Shown piece after piece: positions 17,220-26,810 of a stretch of DNA of 64,000 bases. Below the pieces are notes generated by a model. That model was given only the letters and a program-made list of their open reading frames with translations, ran no database searches and had not been told where the DNA came from. How positions within the stretch are numbered: position 1 is the first letter of the stretch; each line of letters opens with the position of its first letter. This DNA is from Aliiglaciecola sp. 3_MG-2023 (GTDB lineage: Bacteria > Pseudomonadota > Gammaproteobacteria > Enterobacterales > Alteromonadaceae), in assembly GCF_030548205.1 (NCBI RefSeq), contig NZ_JAUORV010000019.1:51612-115611 (forward strand), given 5' to 3'. The position numbers and the translations under genes were made by a program.

Positions 17220-17975
17220 TTACTGATCATATCCAGGATTAATGCGATCAAGTTTACGCAATATTCCCGGCCATGCTAACGCGCCTCCTGCAGCGCGAGT
17301 TACCTGCTTCGCTTGGGCTTGTATACCGCTTAAAATTGGATCAGGAATTTTAATCATTGGCTGTCCAGTAGCTTGAGCTTGTAGTTGAATTTCGCATGAA
17401 CGCTGAAGTAGGAACATGCCAAGAAAGGTATCTGCTATGGACTCGCCACAAGTGAGTAATCCATGATTACGCAAGATCATAAAGTTGTTCTCGCCTAAAT
17501 CAGCCACTAAACGGCTTTTTTCTTCAGGATTAAGGGCAACACCTTCGTAGTCATGATAAGCCATGGACGATAAGGCAAACAGAGACTGTTGACTGTAAGC
17601 CTGTAAACTGTCCTTTAAGGTCGATACCGCAACTCCAGCCGTGGTATGCAAATGTAAAACGCATAAAGCATCGGCTCTAGCTTCATGGACAGCACTGTGA
17701 ATGGTAAAACCCGCTGGATTAATATTGAATTCAGTATCCATTACAATATTTCCCTGCAGGTCGACTTTCACTAAGTTTGACGCTGTGATCTCTTCAAATA
17801 ATAAACCATAAGGATTAATTAAAAAGTGATGTTCGGGCCCCGGAACCCTCGCAGAGATATGAGTGAAAACCAGATCGTCCCAACCGTAATGGGCGACAAT
17901 CCGATAACACGCGGCTAAATCCACGCGCGTTTGCCACTCTTGTTGGCTAACCCGTTCTTTTACACCAGCGACCAT
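17220..17975 (-). CDS. Class II aldolase/adducin family protein
   Basis: A 251-residue protein of the zinc-dependent class II aldolase fold (fuculose/ribulose phosphate aldolase and adducin head). Expected features are visible: the phosphate/metal region THISARVPG (38-46), the zinc ligands HLHTTAG (H108, H110) and a later histidine in LRNHGLLTCG. Many proteins of this length with this C-terminus (ending in a conserved proline-tryptophan region) are of unknown activity and may not be aldolases. It is divergent from a Crp/Fnr regulator, with about 100 bases between them, which could be its controller. Confidence 0.9.
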   Translation of the reverse strand: MVAGVKERVSQQEWQTRVDLAACYRIVAHYGWDDLVFTHISARVPGPEHHFLINPYGLLFEEITASNLVKVDLQGNIVMDTEFNINPAGFTIHSAVHEARADALCVLHLHTTAGVAVSTLKDSLQAYSQQSLFALSSMAYHDYEGVALNPEEKSRLVADLGENNFMILRNHGLLTCGESIADTFLGMFLLQRSCEIQLQAQATGQPMIKIPDPILSGIQAQAKQVTRAAGGALAWPGILRKLDRINPGYDQ

Positions 17976-18046
17976 AATGATTCCTTCAAAAATTACAATT
18001 TAATAACATTTGTTCACTGTAAGGGTTTTGTTTGGGTTAGACTGTC

Positions 18047-18057
18047 GTCAATTTGAC
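18047..18057. promoter_or_regulatory. Small palindrome GTCAATTTGAC in the aldolase/Crp intergenic region
   Basis: A perfect GTCAA/TTGAC inverted repeat around a single T, 18 bases before the ATG of the Crp/Fnr regulator and inside a divergent promoter region. It is too short and too close to the start to be a standard Crp site. An autoregulatory role is only a guess. Confidence 0.2.
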
Positions 18058-18075
18058 AATCTTACTGGAATAGCT

Positions 18076-18768
18076 ATGGATCATTCACAAATAGAACAGC
18101 TTTTCAAACACCACAATTGGCTAGATCAGTTACCTTTCCAGGTTATTCAGGCTTTAATTTCTGTGAGTAAATTAAAAACCCTCAAAAAGGGACAAATTTT
18201 ACATGCTAAGGGGGATAATGCTGACGGATTTTATTGCATTCTAAAAGGCAAAATTCGCGTTAGTAATGTTAATTCTCAGGGCAAGGAAATGGTGCTGACA
18301 TGGCTAGAAAGTGGGACATGGTTTGGCGAAATATCGATGTTTGACGATTTACCACGAACCCATGATGCCCATGCCGATGATCAATGCCATTTGTTAATGA
18401 TCCCAAAACTCGCTTTTCATCATTTACTGCAAGAAAAACCGCACTTTTATCCCTATTTTATACGTATGTTATGTCAGCGAATTAGAGTGACATTTAATCT
18501 AATTGATGAAACCGGTGGTTTATCTTTATTGGGACAATTGGCACGACGGATATTACTGCTGGCAAACGGACTACATAACACTAAGCAAAATCAAAAAAAT
18601 AAACAGATCGCTATATCCCAAGAATCATTGGCACATATGATCAATAGTTCGCGGCAGACAGTTAACAAACTGTTGAATGAATTGAATCAGAAAAATATTG
18701 TCAACGTTGACTACGGGACAATTGAGATTATAAATATGCAGGCGTTAGAAAGACTGTGTGAAATTTAA
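18076..18768 (+). CDS. Crp/Fnr-family transcriptional regulator
   Basis: A 230-residue regulator: cyclic-nucleotide-binding-type beta-roll (about 15-130, with GQILHAKGDNADGFYCILKG and GTWFGEISMFDDLPRTHDA), a dimer helix, then a Crp-type winged helix (about 145-215) with ISQESLAHMINSSRQTVNKL. The Arg-Thr pair in the roll resembles a cAMP-pocket layout, but effector binding is not assured. No Fnr cysteine cluster is seen at the N-terminus. ATG 18076 is chosen because a GGA lies six bases before it; longer reading from an upstream TTG lacks a ribosome site. Divergent from the class II aldolase gene. Confidence 0.92.
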   Translation: MDHSQIEQLFKHHNWLDQLPFQVIQALISVSKLKTLKKGQILHAKGDNADGFYCILKGKIRVSNVNSQGKEMVLTWLESGTWFGEISMFDDLPRTHDAHADDQCHLLMIPKLAFHHLLQEKPHFYPYFIRMLCQRIRVTFNLIDETGGLSLLGQLARRILLLANGLHNTKQNQKNKQIAISQESLAHMINSSRQTVNKLLNELNQKNIVNVDYGTIEIINMQALERLCEI

Positions 18769-18794
18769 TGAGCAAGGCAGCACCTTGCTCATTA
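18766..18794. terminator. Bidirectional terminator between the Crp/Fnr regulator and fabB
   Basis: Perfect 12-base-pair stem TAATGAGCAAGG/CCTTGCTCATTA with a 5-base loop, between convergent genes. The regulator's stop codon is the first part of the stem. Confidence 0.85.
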
Positions 18795-18803
18795 TAAACG
18801 TCA

Positions 18804-20018
18804 TTAAGCTTCGTATTTCTTTAATACAAGAGTGGCGTTAGTGCCGCCGAAACCAAAACTGTTCGACATAACTGTATTCAGTTTAGCTTTACGTGTTGAG
18901 GTCACTACGTCTAAGCCTTCAGCCGCTTCGTCCAAATTATCAATATTAATTGATGGTGCAATAAAATCATTTTCCATCATTAATATGCTGTAAATTGCTT
19001 CATTAACACCTGCCGCGCCTAACGCATGACCGGTCATTGACTTAGTTGAACTGATAGCAGGACTCTTGCCACCAAATACTTCTTGAATAGCCCCTAACTC
19101 CTTCACGTCACCTACTGGCGTGGAAGTACCATGGGTATTCAGGTAATCAATGGGAGTATCTACGTCTTGCATCGCCATTTGCATACAGCGAACTGCGCCT
19201 TCACCTGAAGGAGCCACCATATCCACACCATCTGAAGTTGCACCGTAACCAACGACTTCGGCATAAATTTTAGCTCCGCGGGCCAATGCATGCTCGAGCT
19301 CTTCAACGACGACCATACCGCCACCGCCAGAGCTAACGAAACCATCGCGATCAGCATCATAGGTACGTGAAGCAACAGACGGATTGTCATTGTATTTCGA
19401 AGACAAAGCTCCCATGGCATCAAACTGTACCGATAACGTCCAATCCAATTCTTCACCGCCACCAGCAAATACAACATCTTGTTTGTTCAATTGAATTAAC
19501 TCTAAAGCATTACCAATACAATGAGCACTGGTAGCACAGGCTGAAGCAATAGAGTAATTGATGCCTTTGATTTTAAAAGGCGTTGCTAAACATGCAGACA
19601 CCGTGCTGGCCATAGACTTAGTAACCATGTATGGGCCAACTCGTTTAACGCCTTTAGCACGTAAAATATCAGCAGCATCAACCTGACTTTTTGATGATGC
19701 GCCGCCGGAACCTGCAATAATACCGGTGCGAATGTTAGACACTTGATCTTCAGGTAAACCGGAATCCTCAACTGCTTGTTGCATCGCTATGTATGCATAA
19801 GCCGCTGCGTCACCCATAAAACGTAACTGTTTACGATCAATATGCTCTTTAAAATCGATATCTACCTTTCCCCAGACCTGTGAACGCAAACCCATTTCCG
19901 CAAACTCATCTGAAAAGGTGATACCTGAACGACCTTGTTGCAAGGAATCCAGAACTTCTTCTTGGTTAATCCCTATGCTAGAAACAATACCGATACCTGT
20001 TATGACTGCTCTTCTCAT
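18804..20018 (-). CDS. fabB: 3-oxoacyl-[acyl-carrier-protein] synthase I
   Basis: A 404-residue condensing enzyme that elongates acyl chains with malonyl-ACP in fatty acid synthesis and is needed for the unsaturated branch. The Cys-His-His triad is visible: C161 in [11 protein letters not shown], the His of [12 protein letters not shown] and the His of [12 protein letters not shown]. Length, the N-terminus [16 protein letters not shown] and the lack of the FabF-specific features match FabB. It is divergent from mnmC, as in many gammaproteobacteria. The 210-base gap between them should hold the fabB promoter; no clear FabR or FadR site could be recognised by eye. Confidence 0.96.
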   Translation of the reverse strand: MRRAVITGIGIVSSIGINQEEVLDSLQQGRSGITFSDEFAEMGLRSQVWGKVDIDFKEHIDRKQLRFMGDAAAYAYIAMQQAVEDSGLPEDQVSNIRTGIIAGSGGASSKSQVDAADILRAKGVKRVGPYMVTKSMASTVSACLATPFKIKGINYSIASACATSAHCIGNALELIQLNKQDVVFAGGGEELDWTLSVQFDAMGALSSKYNDNPSVASRTYDADRDGFVSSGGGGMVVVEELEHALARGAKIYAEVVGYGATSDGVDMVAPSGEGAVRCMQMAMQDVDTPIDYLNTHGTSTPVGDVKELGAIQEVFGGKSPAISSTKSMTGHALGAAGVNEAIYSILMMENDFIAPSINIDNLDEAAEGLDVVTSTRKAKLNTVMSNSFGFGGTNATLVLKKYEA

Positions 20019-20228
20019 TTTTCACCTTTTTTACGATTTAATCGAAGAATTTTCCGCTTATAATAATGATTTTACAGACTTAACTGGTCTGCTCTTCTGC
20101 TAAATGAAATAATGCCTTTAGTAATGCTAGCATGGGATTTACTAAGTTACCTAAAAATCACCATTTTTAAGCAGAATTAAATTGAATTCAGTTATCTACA
20201 TGATCCAAATATAAATTAAGGACACCCG

Positions 20229-22256
20229 TTGACTATCCAACCCGCCACAATCGTATACAACTCAGAAGGCACTCCTGTAGCAGAAGATTTCGACGATGTG
20301 TATTTCTCTAATCACAATGGACTAGAAGAGAGTCGATACGTTTTTTTGAAGAATAATCAACTGCCTGAGCGTTGGACAACACACAATCAAAGAAGTTTTG
20401 TTATTGCTGAAACAGGCTTTGGAACCGGCTTAAATTTTTTGGCTGTGTGGCAATTATTTGAGCAATATTGTCAATCTTCAACAGCTCCCTTCCCTGAGTG
20501 TTTGCATTTTATCAGCTGTGAAAAGTTTCCCATACCCAAAGCCGATTTAATCACCGCATTAGATAAATGGCCTGAACTGAAACACTACGCAATGCAATTA
20601 ACAGAGCATTACCCAGATTTAGTCGCTGGCTGTCATCGTCTTAGTTTTGCACAAGGAAGGGTAATACTTGATCTTTGGTTAGGAGAAGCCACCGAGGTTT
20701 TTGCGAGTATGCATAATCAACCTCAAGGTTTAGTTGATGCTTGGTTTTTAGATGGCTTTGCCCCAAGCAAAAACCCTGAGATGTGGAATTCTAGCCTTTA
20801 TCAACAAATGGCCAGACTGAGTAAACAAGGTGCCAGTTTTGCCACGTTTACAGCTGCAGGTATCGTCAAACGCGGATTAGCAGAACAAGGCTTTGATGTG
20901 AAAAAAGCCAAAGGCTTTGGACGTAAACGGGATATGCTGGTGGGTCATTTCGATCATCTTAAGGTAAACCGTCGCAGTGCGCGCTATTTTCAACGACACG
21001 GTTTAGCTGAGGCTGTCCCTTTGCAAAAACAATCCATAGGCATTATTGGCGGAGGGATAGCTGCAGCAAATTTAGCCCTATCTTTGGTCCACAAAGGATG
21101 TAAAGTGACTTTGATGTGTAAGGACGCGAAACTGGCTCAAGGGGCTTCAGGAAACCCTCAAGGCGGGTTTTACCCACAACTGAATGCCGAAGCCAATATT
21201 GCCAGTCGAATACAGGCAATCTCCTTTGGTTTTGCCTGCCGTCGATATCATCAATTGCTGAAGCAGGGCTATCAATATGCGCATCAGTGGTGTGGTGTTT
21301 TGCAGTTAGGCTTTAATCATAAGGTTTTACAGCGTCAGCAGAACTTACTGCAAAACAATATTTGGCCAGAATCACTGATTACCTATAGTGATCCACAACG
21401 CTCTACACTTATTTCCGGCATAGATTTACCCTACGAAGGATTATTTATTCCCCAAGGTGGTTGGTTAACCCCAGCCGATTTGGTTGATGCTATGTTGCAA
21501 ATGGCAAAGGATTTGGGAGATTGCGAAGTATTACTAGGTGCAGATGTGTCTGCTATCAGCGAATCTAACGGACAATGGAATGTTGAACTACCTGAAAAAT
21601 ATTCTAGTAATGCTAAGCAATTTGACGCTTTGGTTATTGCCACAGGATCGGATATATCGAACTTTACCTACTGCGATGGGATTCCTTTTCAAATGGTCAG
21701 AGGGCAAGTTGAAGCAATTCCAACCCAAGCCCCTTTGGATAAATTGCAAAGCGTTTTATGCCACAAAGGCTACTTAACACCAGCATTAAACGGGTGCCAT
21801 GCCCTAGGTTCAACTTATATCAAGGAAGATACCAATCTTGAATATCGCCACAAAGAACAAACGACCAATTTAGAGATGCACAAAAAAGCTTTAGCGAACA
21901 CCACCTGGGCTGACGGTATTTATGGGCAAGATGCAGGACGAGCGGCTGTACGATGCTCTTTACCTGATCACCTTCCGGCCGTAGGGGCGGCTTTTGATCC
22001 AAAAGTACAATCGCAGCAATTCAAGGATTTATACAAAGCATTACCCATTGATCGTTATGCAGAGGCGCAGGATCTAGAAGGATTATTTATTTTTGCAGGC
22101 TTAGGCTCCAGAGGACTCACCACTGCACCATTGCTCTCCGAGTTATTGGCTTCGCAAATATGCAATGAACCCTTGCCCATGGAAAAGCAACTTCTCGATG
22201 CCCTTAATCCTAATCGCTTTTTGATAAAGAACTTAATCCGGCGGAATGACAGCTAA
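20229..22256 (+). CDS. mnmC: Bifunctional tRNA 5-methylaminomethyl-2-thiouridine biosynthesis protein MnmC
   Basis: A 675-residue two-domain enzyme for the last steps of the wobble base mnm5s2U. The N-terminal methyltransferase (about 1-245; ETGFGTGLNFL for SAM, DAWFLDGFAPSKNPEMW) methylates nm5U. The C-terminal FAD oxidase (about 268-660; IGIIGGGIAAANLALSL as dinucleotide fold) removes the carboxymethyl group from cmnm5U. Both halves are intact. The start codon is TTG 20229 with AAGGA eight bases before it, which suggests low translation. The gene neighbours fabB as in E. coli and is convergent with the FlgO-like lipoprotein genes. Confidence 0.96.
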   Translation: MTIQPATIVYNSEGTPVAEDFDDVYFSNHNGLEESRYVFLKNNQLPERWTTHNQRSFVIAETGFGTGLNFLAVWQLFEQYCQSSTAPFPECLHFISCEKFPIPKADLITALDKWPELKHYAMQLTEHYPDLVAGCHRLSFAQGRVILDLWLGEATEVFASMHNQPQGLVDAWFLDGFAPSKNPEMWNSSLYQQMARLSKQGASFATFTAAGIVKRGLAEQGFDVKKAKGFGRKRDMLVGHFDHLKVNRRSARYFQRHGLAEAVPLQKQSIGIIGGGIAAANLALSLVHKGCKVTLMCKDAKLAQGASGNPQGGFYPQLNAEANIASRIQAISFGFACRRYHQLLKQGYQYAHQWCGVLQLGFNHKVLQRQQNLLQNNIWPESLITYSDPQRSTLISGIDLPYEGLFIPQGGWLTPADLVDAMLQMAKDLGDCEVLLGADVSAISESNGQWNVELPEKYSSNAKQFDALVIATGSDISNFTYCDGIPFQMVRGQVEAIPTQAPLDKLQSVLCHKGYLTPALNGCHALGSTYIKEDTNLEYRHKEQTTNLEMHKKALANTTWADGIYGQDAGRAAVRCSLPDHLPAVGAAFDPKVQSQQFKDLYKALPIDRYAEAQDLEGLFIFAGLGSRGLTTAPLLSELLASQICNEPLPMEKQLLDALNPNRFLIKNLIRRNDS

Positions 22257-22297
22257 ATCAGTATCTCACTGGTTACATAGGATGCTATTTAACGGAT

Positions 22298-23032
22298 TTA
22301 GTCGCTAACTAACACATATTCCGGCTGCAATGACTTCACCACAAAATTGGGGATCAGGATGGACGCGCTTGCCACCACAATTTTGGAATCCATGGAAATC
22401 ACTCTGGCGTTAACCCGAACGCCCTTTTCATTGCTTATTAATGTACCAGATAAGATAAAATCTAAATTTAACTGATTGGACAATTTACGGGCGTCGCGGC
22501 TAAATACCATGTCACCGTCAGCTCCCACACCTATGTAATCAGTGGTTTTAAAATCCACCACTTGCACACCAAACCCCTGCACTTCTACAATCAACATCTC
22601 AGCCAATTGATTCCCCAAAACACTCGTTTGCTTGAGTGTATTGTCGAAATTAACAAAAGATGCCACTCCAACTTTACTTTGGGTATTCAATTGTCTGCCA
22701 TTTTTGACCAATTCCATGGTTAACTGCTCAGCATAACCCGATAATGATTTATGGGTGTATGTCGGTTGGTACAGGGAATTAGGAGCCCGATAAATGGCCA
22801 TAGTTTGCTGATTGTTTTGGCTATTGGATTCTATCATTCGCGCTCTAGAGTCCGCGCGATAGGCTAAACCAGTTTCAGGATTCGGATTAATATCCACTTT
22901 TTCAACCGGTGCTTCTGGAGGAGGTTCTGGACTGGAAAACCAACCAACCAAGGCATTGTCAGACGAAGCACAAGCACTCAGGAACAAAACTGTTCCGGCC
23001 AAGAAAACACGACTGATGAGCATCCATTTCAT
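22298..23032 (-). CDS. FlgO-family outer membrane lipoprotein (third of three tandem copies)
   Basis: A 244-residue lipoprotein with a lipobox LFLSAC near residue 21 and a proline-rich linker, followed by a FlgO-type domain (about 85-235): ASFVNFDNTLKQTSVLGNQLAE, MVFSRDARKL and SGTLISNEKGVRVNARVI in order. In Vibrio, FlgO with FlgP and FlgT builds flagellar outer-membrane ring parts. Here no flagellar gene is nearby, so a flagellar role is uncertain. It starts four bases after the second copy, and its ribosome site overlaps that gene's end, so the two are translationally linked. Confidence 0.88.
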   Translation of the reverse strand: MKWMLISRVFLAGTVLFLSACASSDNALVGWFSSPEPPPEAPVEKVDINPNPETGLAYRADSRARMIESNSQNNQQTMAIYRAPNSLYQPTYTHKSLSGYAEQLTMELVKNGRQLNTQSKVGVASFVNFDNTLKQTSVLGNQLAEMLIVEVQGFGVQVVDFKTTDYIGVGADGDMVFSRDARKLSNQLNLDFILSGTLISNEKGVRVNARVISMDSKIVVASASILIPNFVVKSLQPEYVLVSD

Positions 23033-23036
23033 CCCA

Positions 23037-23789
23037 CTATTCCCCTTGGGTCAATTGCACACCGTCCACCATGTTGTGCTCACTAGGCAGTAGCGCGTCG
23101 ACGACGTAAAAAGGCATCAACATTTGTGCGCTAGCCACCACAGCTTTACTTTCTAAACCAAGTATTCGCGCATTAACAATATAACCACCTTGATGCTTAG
23201 TCATAGTGCCCGTTAGAATATATTCGATTGGAGATTGCTCAGTTAACTCTAAAAAATCCCTGCTTAGCAAGAAATCACCTCGTTCAGTCACACGAATATA
23301 TTCAGTTGCTTTAAAGTCAATGACTGGAATACGAAACTTGTGCAGTTCATGCATAAATGACTCGGTAAGTTGAAACCCAAGTAAATTACTTCTTTGTAAA
23401 TCACTGTCGATGAGGGCAAAATTGGTCACCCCTACCGGAGTTTTATCGGTTATGTACTCCATGTTTGAAATTAAATCTTGGGTCATATTTTGTACGTAGT
23501 CACCAACATGCTTAGTCACCATTCGAGCATTTGTGCCAGTGCCATTACCATATAAGGCATCCGCAGGTTCACTGCCGTATAAATCCGATTGAGAAGTTGT
23601 AGATGTCTGAGCATGATCAGCAGGCTTTATCGCTGGATCAGCAACAATATTAACCACCTGCATCTGCGGGGTTATTTCAGTTTTAGATTGATTATCCGGC
23701 TTTTCTGAGTCAGCTTCACCAAATAAAGAAAAACTTGAACAGCCTGACATGAGCAACGCTGCTGTGATTAGTGGTATTAGTTTAGTCAC
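23037..23789 (-). CDS. FlgO-family outer membrane lipoprotein (second of three tandem copies)
   Basis: A 250-residue lipoprotein with lipobox LLMSGC near residue 16, a low-complexity linker (about 25-80), and a FlgO-type domain with VTNFALIDSDLQRSNLLGFQL, FLLSRDFLELTEQ and TGTMTKHQGGYIVNARILG. The start is GTG with a strong AAGGAG before it. It lies between two relatives in one operon (15 bases upstream, 4 downstream). The three domains keep the same block order but differ in many positions, consistent with old duplications and different tasks. Confidence 0.88.
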   Translation of the reverse strand: MTKLIPLITAALLMSGCSSFSLFGEADSEKPDNQSKTEITPQMQVVNIVADPAIKPADHAQTSTTSQSDLYGSEPADALYGNGTGTNARMVTKHVGDYVQNMTQDLISNMEYITDKTPVGVTNFALIDSDLQRSNLLGFQLTESFMHELHKFRIPVIDFKATEYIRVTERGDFLLSRDFLELTEQSPIEYILTGTMTKHQGGYIVNARILGLESKAVVASAQMLMPFYVVDALLPSEHNMVDGVQLTQGE

Positions 23790-23804
23790 TTAAGACTCCT
23801 TTAT

Positions 23805-24425
23805 TTATGAACCTGTGCGGTAAATCATGCCACCTCGCATGGTGACTTTTTCTCTTAACCAAAACAATTCTGCAGGGAAAAATTTCGTTGCCGATGCCAC
23901 AACATCTTTACTTTCAACATGAATAATTCTCGCATTTACAATGGCGCCTTCTTGCTGCTCGGTTATGGTTCCAGCAATATAGAAGTCAACATTTTGCAAA
24001 GGCGCTAATCGAGAAACGTCTCGACTTAAAGCGTATTCTGCTTCTTTGGTTACTAATATATCGTTTGTAATCTTATAGTCTTGAGTAATAAATCCACGAC
24101 GACTGGCTTCGGTGACCATTCCTTCGGATAATTGATGGCCTAACAGCATCAACGGATGTTGATAGGTTTTATCAAATTGCAGATTAGTGACAGGAACAAA
24201 ATTCACTACTGCATAGCGGTAATCGCGATTTGCCGTCAAACCAGCAAACAACTCATTGGCGAGTATCGAAGTGTGATATTCAATGTTCCCAAGTGCCGGT
24301 AACGATTCTTCATACTGCATTTTTGGCTGATTTTCAGTTTCAGACATTGAAGAACAAGCGCTCAAACACAAGGCTAATACTGTCCATATACAGCTTTGCA
24401 ATTTTTGTTTATTTAGCATCTTCAC
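23805..24425 (-). CDS. FlgO-family outer membrane lipoprotein (first of three tandem copies)
   Basis: A 206-residue lipoprotein with lipobox LCLSAC near residue 24 and the shortest linker of the three. The FlgO-type domain (about 50-195) contains VVNFVPVTNLQFDKTYQHPL, YALSRDVSRLAPLQ and AGTITEQQEGAIVNARIIH. The start is GTG 24425 (GAGAG six bases upstream) or ATG 24419. It is the first gene of the three-gene operon; the 375-base gap before it should contain the promoter. Confidence 0.87.
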   Translation of the reverse strand: MKMLNKQKLQSCIWTVLALCLSACSSMSETENQPKMQYEESLPALGNIEYHTSILANELFAGLTANRDYRYAVVNFVPVTNLQFDKTYQHPLMLLGHQLSEGMVTEASRRGFITQDYKITNDILVTKEAEYALSRDVSRLAPLQNVDFYIAGTITEQQEGAIVNARIIHVESKDVVASATKFFPAELFWLREKVTMRGGMIYRTGS

Positions 24426-24800
24426 TTTTTACTCTCTTATTCTAGTAATAGGGTTCTATGTTTAACAAACCCCATCCATTGTGCCATTAGCGGTTGTTTA
24501 GACATGTTTGCCTAATTGCCAACATCACTCAAAATCAGTAATACCGTTGAAAATATATGATTAAGTAAGTCTTGCTAGTTGTAGGTGAGAAATGCATATA
24601 TTAAGCCATTTTTGCAAAGGCTAATTGGATTAGGTTTACATTCAGATAAGGTCCTGAATACCTCTAGAATCGGCAGAAACAGGGTTACCCTTAAAACTAT
24701 CAACAGGCAAAACGGCAATGAATCACCCTTTAGCGGCAAGGATTGACAAAATCAGCGGAATAGAACGCGCTTGAGAGAGTTACATTTAAGGTGAATAACG
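24426..24800. other. Intergenic gap upstream of the FlgO-like operon
   Basis: No convincing gene is present on either strand. A TGGCAC word (minus strand, about 24479-24484) recalls the -24 element of sigma-54 promoters, but the GC/TTGC element expected downstream is absent. No sigma-28-like pair was seen. A promoter for the FlgO-like genes must lie near 24430-24550 but cannot be located confidently. Confidence 0.5.
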
Positions 24801-25082
24801 TTAAGCATTATTTATTAAAGACTGCCACAACAATATCACTTTTTGTTGATCTTCAGGTTCAAGTTCTTTTTGTGCAAAAGCACTGTCTAGATTTTCCGTC
24901 AATAGTTTATTCAAGGTCTTGATATTGGCTTGCTCACTGATCAAAGCTTGGCTTACCACCAAAGAAAAATGCCCATGCAAGTAACCAGCAATAAACAATT
25001 CGTCATCTGTACCTGTTTCCACCACTGCGTCTAATTGCGATTCGGCTTGTTGAATAAACTCTTCTAATTGCTGATACGACAC
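24801..25082 (-). CDS. yfcL: YfcL family protein
   Basis: A 93-residue acidic, all-helical protein. The segment GTDDELFIAGYLHGHFSL (about 24-41) is characteristic of the YfcL family, as is the C-terminal DQQKVILLWQSL. In E. coli yfcL lies between mnmC and epmC (yfcM); here it lies between the same genes, with the FlgO trio and an ATP-NAD-kinase-like gene inserted. The start is GTG. Function is unknown in the family. Confidence 0.85.
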   Translation of the reverse strand: MSYQQLEEFIQQAESQLDAVVETGTDDELFIAGYLHGHFSLVVSQALISEQANIKTLNKLLTENLDSAFAQKELEPEDQQKVILLWQSLINNA

Positions 25083-25122
25083 GACTTAAGGTTCCTAATG
25101 ATAATGATGAATAAAATCATTG

Positions 25123-26253
25123 CTAAATTTCAGCAATGGGATATAAAACTTGGTCACGGTAGCCGGTTATGACGGGTATCAATCCGGACAAATGTGCATC
25201 CACTTGTACGTCCCCAATATCACTTATTAGGGGACGGCCTTGCAGAGACTGCAATTTAGATTTGGTAGCCACTATATTGATATTATCTCGGCCGATTGTT
25301 GAGACAACTTGTGGACTAAGTTGCTGGTTACCACGCCCGAAAATATGCCCTTGCCCGCCGATGAGCGTGATCACTAGCTTACAGGGCTTATTCTCTATGA
25401 ACCTTAAAATATCTTTTTCAGTTGCATCCTGAAGAACCAAGTGTTGATCAACAACAATATCAACTCCCAACAAGGTGTTTGGTAACCCTAGTTCTTGCAT
25501 AATTGCCCCCACAGTTGAACCCGACCCCATAATAAATACGGTTTCCGGACAATCTTGCATCAATTCAATAATCTGAGCAGCAATGTCAATTAACACTAAC
25601 TCTTCGGATTCCTTTCCACCCATTTTAACGGCTTGAATATAACGCAATTCAGTTGGGACGCGCATTTCCCCGTAGTAACGAGCATTTACTTTACCTTGCC
25701 GAAATTTCTCCTCATCGATGTCTTTCACTTCGGCTTCACTTAAACTAACAATTTCCCCTTGGATTAACATATTCACCACTCGACCAGCAGATTTAGGGGT
25801 AATTGCGTAAACACCAGAATGAATTTTGCAGCCAGCGGGTACGCCTAACACTGCGACTTTATCAGCAACAATGTCATAGATATTACGGGCTGTGCCATCA
25901 CCTCCAGCAAAGAGAATTAAATCGACTTTGGACTCCAATAAAGCTTGGGCGGTGCGTTGGCTATCTTCAGGCTCGGTTTGAAAGTTTTCAGGGGTATATA
26001 TAACTTGAGTACGAAAGCCCATTGAACGGCACAAATCTTCGCCCATTTCTCCTGATGCGGTATAGATTGTCAGATTATCTTTATGGCCTAACAATTCTTC
26101 CAAGGCTAACTGTGTTTTCCCATTGGCACGTTTCTCAGCCCCCATTGACAATGCTTTTTCTCTAATTTCAGGCCCATCACTGCCTTTTAATGCTAGGGCG
26201 CCACCGATGCCTGCATAGGGATTAATGATTAAACCTAATTTGAATTGTCTCAT
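25123..26253 (-). CDS. ATP-NAD/AcoX kinase family protein
   Basis: A 376-residue protein of the NAD kinase-like fold. The nucleotide-binding motif is FAGGDGTARNIYDI near residues 108-121, preceded by an N-terminal LIINPYAGIGG. A later segment, FIMGSGSTVGAIMQELG, matches the extended AcoX-type family rather than the housekeeping NadK, which is about 290 residues. The substrate is unknown. Its start overlaps the end of epmC by four bases, so the two are translationally coupled, an arrangement that may hint at related expression only. Confidence 0.88.
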   Translation of the reverse strand: MRQFKLGLIINPYAGIGGALALKGSDGPEIREKALSMGAEKRANGKTQLALEELLGHKDNLTIYTASGEMGEDLCRSMGFRTQVIYTPENFQTEPEDSQRTAQALLESKVDLILFAGGDGTARNIYDIVADKVAVLGVPAGCKIHSGVYAITPKSAGRVVNMLIQGEIVSLSEAEVKDIDEEKFRQGKVNARYYGEMRVPTELRYIQAVKMGGKESEELVLIDIAAQIIELMQDCPETVFIMGSGSTVGAIMQELGLPNTLLGVDIVVDQHLVLQDATEKDILRFIENKPCKLVITLIGGQGHIFGRGNQQLSPQVVSTIGRDNINIVATKSKLQSLQGRPLISDIGDVQVDAHLSGLIPVITGYRDQVLYPIAEI

Positions 26254-26810
26254 GCCGTCAACCTATCCACTGATTTCGATTTTCTCTCTGTTTGTTCATT
26301 AAAAACAACGGATTTCAATGCAACCTGATAAAACGAACATAAAGCCTTAATCATAATTAACGCTCTGGGCGGAAAACCATAGTGTTGGTAATGTTTTAGT
26401 TGTTTACGCACTTTACTTTCAAATGCTGCTCTGTCTGGCTGAACGCCACTTAAATTATCGGTACTGACTTGAAACGGAAAATCTGCAGCCAGACTAAATG
26501 CCCATTCAATTGCTTGAGGTTTAACTTCCACTTGTTCAAATGCTTGCTGTTGTTGTTGATCGCGCCCATCAGGACAATACCAGTAGCCATAATCTTCTAA
26601 TAATCGCCGTTGTTTGCCAGCAATACACCAATGGGCAATTTCATGGAGTCCGCTGGCGAAAAAACCATTGGCAAATACAATTTGATGATAGTCAGTTAGG
26701 TGATTAGCAGGTAAATAAATGGGTTCACTTTCGCCTTTAATCAATCGCGTATTTTCGCTTTTTTGGAAACAGTGATTAAAGATCTCAATTAGGTCGCGAT
26801 AGTGATGCAC
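26250..26810 (-). CDS. epmC: Elongation factor P hydroxylase EpmC
   Basis: A 186-residue protein with the metal-binding HEIAHW (H56, E57, H60) that defines the EpmC/YfcM family, followed by YGYWYCPDGRDQ and a C-terminal EVKPQAIEWAFSLAA segment. EpmC hydroxylates the beta-lysylated lysine of EF-P made by EpmA and EpmB, using its iron centre. Those partners are not in this window. The start is GTG 26810. It is coupled to the ATP-NAD-kinase-like gene downstream. Order epmC, yfcL, mnmC, fabB agrees with E. coli. Confidence 0.93.
   Translation of the reverse strand: MHHYRDLIEIFNHCFQKSENTRLIKGESEPIYLPANHLTDYHQIVFANGFFASGLHEIAHWCIAGKQRRLLEDYGYWYCPDGRDQQQQQAFEQVEVKPQAIEWAFSLAADFPFQVSTDNLSGVQPDRAAFESKVRKQLKHYQHYGFPPRALIMIKALCSFYQVALKSVVFNEQTERKSKSVDRLTA

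Noticed and set aside
24479..24484. TGGCAC word as a sigma-54 promoter for the FlgO-like operon
   Set aside because: The GC element expected about 5 bases downstream (TTGC) is missing, so the hit is incomplete.
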